Positions 29,335 to 32,961 of a DNA stretch of 32,961 nucleotides are shown here, piece after piece (within the stretch, counting starts at the first letter, position 1; every line of letters begins with the position of its first letter). Under the pieces are notes generated by a model. That model was not told the origin of the DNA, did not search any database, and was given only the letters and a program-made list of their open reading frames with translations. This DNA is from a virus, in the IMG/VR virus record IMGVR_UViG_3300044539_000180, positions 1-32,961 of that record. One strand, 5' to 3'. Position numbers and translations under genes: made by a program.

Positions 29335-29922
29335 TCAATAGCCGTATCCGGCTCCTTTGGTTGGTTTGTCCATCGGCTTCTTCCATTGGGTGGATTGTGT
29401 TCCAGTGGAATTCATTGAAGTGTTTTCTTTAGTGCGGTTAGTGATTCGCGTTCCTGATTCTGGATTGACAACAAAATCTTCATCAGCACCAGGCAAATTG
29501 TTTACGTTGTTTGCGGCCTGCGCAGCTTGATCCATTTGATTAAATGCGGCCATGCGTTCAGAGTCGGCCGGGCGGTTTTGAACACGACTGGCATATTTGT
29601 CGCGGATTTCTTTGGGTGCTTTTTCCCATAGTTGTTTGCCGTATTCAATGGCCTCGTCTTCGGTCATGCCTTTGATGGCTCCACTTTTGTATGTTCCTGC
29701 TTTGTTATCCCGGACATTTGCTTGTAACCCGCCACCTGTCGAAAGAAGGCTTGATAAGGCTTCGCCGAATCCGGCGGCTTGTTCAACCGCTTGCACTGGT
29801 TGTTGCCTTTGTGACATAGGTTGCGTTTGTGCTGAATTGCCCATTCCGGCCCCAGCAGTAGGTTTATCCATTGGTTTTTTAAAACCAGGCTTAACATCGG
29901 CTTGATACTGCTGCTCGTCCAT
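29335..29922 (-). CDS. Hypothetical protein with a KKPMDKPT motif at both ends
   Basis: A 195-residue product that I do not recognise. Close to the N-terminus it has KKPMDKPTAGAGMG and at the very C-terminus KKPMDKPTKGAGYGY. The codons of the two copies differ, so the similarity is kept at protein level. Between them are Gln-rich linker, a helical part (DEAIEYGKQLWEKAPKEIRD) and a polar tail with FVVNPESGTRITNRTKENT. ATG 29922 (MDEQQYQ) is preferred over an upstream TTG at 29940. It follows the large terminase by 40 bp and precedes another low-complexity protein. Two terminal copies of a short motif suggest a docking peptide, by inference. Confidence 0.7.
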   Translation of the reverse strand: MDEQQYQADVKPGFKKPMDKPTAGAGMGNSAQTQPMSQRQQPVQAVEQAAGFGEALSSLLSTGGGLQANVRDNKAGTYKSGAIKGMTEDEAIEYGKQLWEKAPKEIRDKYASRVQNRPADSERMAAFNQMDQAAQAANNVNNLPGADEDFVVNPESGTRITNRTKENTSMNSTGTQSTQWKKPMDKPTKGAGYGY

Positions 29923-29962
29923 AGCAGGGAATGTCAACAAAACTTAACCATTTGTCAATCTA

Positions 29963-31738
29963 TCAAGCGGAAAACGTAGATTTTTTGGGCACTGGTCGGT
30001 TGTAGTATTGGCTTTGGCTACGAAGATCCGGCGGTGTCCATTCCTCCCGCGCATTTTCGAACCAGGGAGTTGCCTGGTCGATAAGCTGGAATCCAATGGC
30101 AATCGCCAATACGTCGTCGTCGTGCTTGCCTTGCGAAGCTTCGGCTTTCCCGTTGGCTTTGGTCACGAAATGGCGCATCTGCTCGATCGCCCAAGGGCAC
30201 CGGATGTGCAGGCCTTCGCCAAATTCTCCCCGGCCTGTCTCGCGCACACCTCGGGCAAGGTTTTCAATAATCATTCCCCTGGTCCGAACGTCTGTCATCC
30301 AGCCATAAGCCTTCGTGATCACGTTCTCACGGTTGTTGAAGAGCTCGCGTTGGTAGATGTCCACGTCTCCCTTGAGTTTGAGAAGTTCCACCATTCCCTT
30401 GTCCATGTTCATCTCCGGGATGATCTTGGCTTGGTAGTAGCGAGCCATGCGCCAAACCTCTTCGGTAAGGACGTCGATGTCCCACCAACATCCGAACCGG
30501 ATCCCGTCTTTTACAAGGATGTTGCGCATAACAACGGCTGGAGGCACCCAGCGGCCGCTTTCGACGTAGCCTTGCCGGAATACGAACACTCCATGACTGT
30601 CGGGATCAATTCCTCCGGTTTGACTGGCTCCTGTCATTGGGTCGATTGCAACCAGGTAGCGACATCCTGGGCGCGGCTGCTCCCATCGGACGACGCGGGC
30701 GGTTTGCTCGCTGGTTGGCGTCCAGGAAACACGGTCGGCACGTTGGTTGTATTCAAGTGCACCGAACTGGCGAGGAATACGCTTTGACATCTCTGCCTGG
30801 TGATCGAGCCCGGCCTGATCGAATCGGCATTGGCCAGATTTGAGGAAGGCGCTTTCCGGATCGAAGGGATAATCCTGGCAAAACCGATCGAAGTCACCGT
30901 TACACTCGTCTCGGATCGCCCATCGCATCCATGCGACCTGATAAAGATCCAGGCTCCACTTCTCGGAGAGCTTCTGCTCCTGTGGGGTGAGATCGCCGAA
31001 AGAGTAAATTCCTTCACTCTCTGGAGGTAGGCGAGAATCATCGAACTCGAACCAGGCCGCGAACACTTTGACATAGCCGTTCTTGCCAGCAAGGAACTCT
31101 TCGAGCGTGATCGCCTTGTCGAATCGAACGTAAAAGAATCCACTGGCACCTTTGGCTGTGCTCTCTTCGATGATCAGTGTGTCGGGCTCATTTGGTACGC
31201 ACTTGAGAAGGCCGTTCAACACCTGGTCGGCGTTGGCGACTCCCTCTTCTGCCAGGTAAGCAACCTCGGTGATGATCAACACCTGGAAGGTGCCGGATCG
31301 GCCTGCGTTCTGGTTGGCCAGCGTGATCCGCTCCATCGATGATCCATTGGAAAAGCGCGCCTCGGAGTCCATTACTTTGCATGATCGTGGGTCGAGCTCG
31401 TCAGTCTCGGCGTAAGTGGACAAGATCTTGAATAAGTTCTTCCCCTGGAAATGCGCACCTCCCGCAATGAGCCCGCTGGCTGGCTTGGCTTGCAATCGGC
31501 GATACCCGGCGGCAACCGAGAAGGTGGAAGATCCTTTTTGCCGGGGCTTGAGACATACCAGGCGGCAAGGTCGGCCGGATTCATGCGCGGCTTTGATCAC
31601 TTGATTGATCCGGATCTGATACACGTTAGCCTGTGGCCTTACGAGCTCACCGCTCTTCTTTCGAATCTTGCCGAATGACTCCATCCAGGCCGCTGTGTCC
31701 CAGCGAATTGTCTCCCGGATAGTGGCTTGATCGATCAT
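29963..31738 (-). CDS. terL: Terminase large subunit
   Basis: A 591-residue packaging motor with both expected domains. ATPase: Walker A-like LKPRQKGSST (about residues 63-72), Walker B region VLIITEVAYL (about 153-162, with Thr-Glu where Asp-Glu is more usual), and the coupling motif EESTAKG (about 191-197). Nuclease (RNase H-like): LVAIDPMTGAS with catalytic Asp366, and the C-terminal acidic cluster GKHDDDVLAIAIG (about 538-549). I chose ATG 31738 (MIDQATIRETI); the frame stays open to a TTG at 31834, but that extension covers strong inverted repeats and reads unlike protein. It lies one gene downstream of a possible small terminase. The gene symbol is generic. Confidence 0.9.
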   Translation of the reverse strand: MIDQATIRETIRWDTAAWMESFGKIRKKSGELVRPQANVYQIRINQVIKAAHESGRPCRLVCLKPRQKGSSTFSVAAGYRRLQAKPASGLIAGGAHFQGKNLFKILSTYAETDELDPRSCKVMDSEARFSNGSSMERITLANQNAGRSGTFQVLIITEVAYLAEEGVANADQVLNGLLKCVPNEPDTLIIEESTAKGASGFFYVRFDKAITLEEFLAGKNGYVKVFAAWFEFDDSRLPPESEGIYSFGDLTPQEQKLSEKWSLDLYQVAWMRWAIRDECNGDFDRFCQDYPFDPESAFLKSGQCRFDQAGLDHQAEMSKRIPRQFGALEYNQRADRVSWTPTSEQTARVVRWEQPRPGCRYLVAIDPMTGASQTGGIDPDSHGVFVFRQGYVESGRWVPPAVVMRNILVKDGIRFGCWWDIDVLTEEVWRMARYYQAKIIPEMNMDKGMVELLKLKGDVDIYQRELFNNRENVITKAYGWMTDVRTRGMIIENLARGVRETGRGEFGEGLHIRCPWAIEQMRHFVTKANGKAEASQGKHDDDVLAIAIGFQLIDQATPWFENAREEWTPPDLRSQSQYYNRPVPKKSTFSA

Positions 31739-31914
31739 AAAGAAAATGTGCGCCTTATTGGTTATCCCCGCAGGCGCGGAAGGGTATGAATTGCCGGGTT
31801 TGCGTGTCCTTTGGCTTACCCGGCCGCCAACCAACTAGACTAACGTGGACATGAGTGTTTGAAGTGAATGGTTTTTCATGTTGCCGAAACATCAAGCACA
31901 TCCATTAAGGCCTG
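31739..31914 (-). other. 176-bp structured gap upstream of the large terminase
   Basis: No convincing gene is present. On the minus strand GCCGGGT (31824-31818) pairs perfectly with ACCCGGC (31799-31793) across an 18-nt loop; nearer the gene CCGC (31779-31776) pairs with GCGG (31771-31768) across a 4-nt loop. A weaker ATGTT/AACAT hairpin lies further upstream, near 31879-31893. None is followed by a T run. It could be a structured mRNA leader or a packaging recognition site; the sequence does not decide. Confidence 0.45.
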
Positions 31915-32577
31915 TCAATCTTCAACATTTTGAGAAGATGAAGTTTCTTCGTTCACTCGATACATCCAATCGTTGCTGTCTTCGGTTGCCCATTTGTCGT
32001 GCGCTTCACAATTCCACTCGTCAGTGTTCACTTTGTAGTCCGGTCGATCCGGGAAAGGCTTGGTGACGTGGCTGGGCTCATGCCAGCGGAGGCGGTTGTT
32101 GGGTTGTAAAGCAAACTCCCCATTGTCAAGCTGGATGAAATGAGCGCTCTTGTGCTCGGATGGATCAACGGCAAGGGTAAAATCAATCCCGTGTGTCATG
32201 TCAGACCCCCATTGCATTGTCCAAAGGTATCGGCCGCGAGCCCATTTACCCGTCTTCATGCGAACCTCAACAATTAGGCCAGCAAGATACTGAAGCTCGA
32301 CCAGGTTGAAATTAGAGCTGAAACAATTCCAAAGCTGAAGATGATGGAATGGGTGTTCATGCTCGTGCTTTTGTGAATGAAGTGCGTGGATCGGCAGCTT
32401 GTCCCGCAATGCACCATTCTCCAGCAATACCTGGAAAAGCGCAGCGTTGCCGGGGATGGATCTTACCGAGATCATAACTCCAAGCTCATATTCACCGTGC
32501 CCGGCGGTGTGGTCGGTCATAAACTCTCGACGAACAAGAACTTTGATGGGCGGGGTAGATGCTTCGTGTAATGGCAT
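31915..32577 (-). CDS. Conserved phage protein commonly found beside terminase genes
   Basis: A 220-residue product of unknown function. The pattern resembles a conserved family found near the terminase genes of podovirus-like phages: VLVRREFM at the N-terminus, MISVRSIPGNAALFQVLLEN (about residues 35-54), LPIHAL, HHLQLWNCFSSNFNLVELQY (about 78-97), GRYLWTMQW, PSEHKSAHFIQLDNGEFALQ (about 138-157), PNNRLRWHEPSHV and PDYKVNTDEWNCEAHDKWAT, ending in TEDSNDWMYRV. The conserved block around the LDNG and PNNR motifs is the diagnostic part. It is co-oriented with and lies 14 bp from the gene upstream. A role in packaging is inferred only from location. Confidence 0.75.
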   Translation of the reverse strand: MPLHEASTPPIKVLVRREFMTDHTAGHGEYELGVMISVRSIPGNAALFQVLLENGALRDKLPIHALHSQKHEHEHPFHHLQLWNCFSSNFNLVELQYLAGLIVEVRMKTGKWARGRYLWTMQWGSDMTHGIDFTLAVDPSEHKSAHFIQLDNGEFALQPNNRLRWHEPSHVTKPFPDRPDYKVNTDEWNCEAHDKWATEDSNDWMYRVNEETSSSQNVED

Positions 32578-32591
32578 GAAATTGGTGTCGG

Positions 32592-32961
32592 TTAATCTTC
32601 AAACTCCAGGGTTGGGCTCTTCTTTGCTACGGCTTTAGCTTTCTTTGCTACTGTGGGTGCTTTTGTTTCCGCCGGGATCACAACTTCCACCGTGGAGGTT
32701 GGTGGAACGGCCTCAGTGGTTGAGTGCTTCTCTGCCTGCTCCAGGATCGATCGGAAGGCTGCGCGGAGTGCTGGTGATCCTTTCAGGCGCTCTGCCAGGT
32801 CGTGAGCGGCATCCGCGTTCATGTTGATGTTCAAGATCTCCTGGCGCTCCACCGGGCGGCCAATCATGTATGCCAGGATCAACGTGGCCGCGCTCAGCCT
32901 GGTCCGGTTGTCCGGGATCTTGTGCCCTCCATTCGTGATGTTCTCGGCTTTGCTTAGTTCA
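32592..32961 (-). CDS. C-terminal part of a possible terminase small subunit, cut by the window edge
   Basis: The frame is open from the right edge; about 122 codons are visible. An internal TTG at 32882 is not needed as a start. The ordered part includes ELSKAENITNGGHKIPDN, then TRLSAATLILAYMIGRPVER and a helical DAAHDLAERLKGSPALRAAF segment, followed by a Val/Thr/Pro linker and a Lys/Ala-rich tail (KKAKAVAKKSPTLEFED). Segments like 'RLSAATLILAYMIGRPVERQE' without the last residue resemble the oligomerisation part of HTH-type small terminases, and the basic tail would suit DNA contact. It lies just upstream of the conserved terminase neighbour and terL. The assignment is tentative because the N-terminal HTH region is outside the window. 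Confidence 0.5.
   Translation of the reverse strand, partial: ELSKAENITNGGHKIPDNRTRLSAATLILAYMIGRPVERQEILNINMNADAAHDLAERLKGSPALRAAFRSILEQAEKHSTTEAVPPTSTVEVVIPAETKAPTVAKKAKAVAKKSPTLEFED

Noticed and set aside
31739-31834. Upstream extension of the large terminase to TTG 31834
   Set aside because: Adds 32 residues rich in Arg, Gly, Ser and Pro over GC-rich inverted repeats; the ATG at 31738 gives a normal terminase N-terminus.
31760-31850. tRNA-like look (AGTTGGTT near a GC stem) upstream of terL
   Set aside because: No matching acceptor arms, no proper 5-bp anticodon stem with 7-nt loop, and no GTTCRA T-loop could be placed; the 7-bp stem has an 18-nt loop.

Overview
The window is the packaging and virion-assembly module of a tailed double-stranded DNA phage or prophage. 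The most likely virion is short-tailed (podovirus-like): the major capsid protein looks like the N4 gp56/DUF4043 family, a head-tail adaptor and a fibre-like gene follow it directly, and no tape-measure, tail-tube or sheath gene is visible. Most genes lie on the minus strand and read from the right edge to the left. There are no ribosomal or tRNA genes and no CRISPR array. Base composition is near 50% G+C. Almost no start codon has a Shine-Dalgarno sequence; starts follow A/C-rich, G-poor leaders. That points to a host lineage that makes little use of Shine-Dalgarno initiation (Bacteroidetes-like or possibly Verrucomicrobia-like), but the host cannot be named from this sequence.

Layout, in minus-strand transcription order. 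(1) 32961-29963: a truncated gene that may be a small terminase, a conserved gene often found beside terminases, a 176-bp structured gap, and the large terminase. (2) 29922-28008: two low-complexity hypothetical proteins. (3) 27983-9069: one uninterrupted 6304-codon gene filling 57% of the window. Its product has ejection-protein-like ends around a ParB/sulfiredoxin-like domain, a DarB-like adenine methylase, a complete DEAH helicase and a further phage polyvalent-protein domain. (4) 9056-6541: portal and a small helical protein. (5) 4574-6533 on the PLUS strand: an AT-richer three-gene cassette that splits the morphogenesis cluster. (6) 4527-1872 on minus: acidic scaffold-like protein and major capsid protein, closed by a perfect 13-bp intrinsic terminator. 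(7) 1798 to the left edge: a hypothetical protein, a small tail-fibre-like protein, a head-tail adaptor, and the first codons of another gene.

How the parts fit together (inference): the terminase packages DNA through the portal into a shell of scaffold and major capsid protein; the adaptor and fibre-like proteins complete the connector and tail; the giant protein is probably carried in the head and delivered with the DNA, where its methylase and helicase parts would protect incoming DNA as proposed for P1 DarB.

Most worth checking: the giant polyvalent protein, a well-composed 104-codon reading frame embedded in its low-complexity linker, and two short leader motifs shared by the starts of major virion genes.
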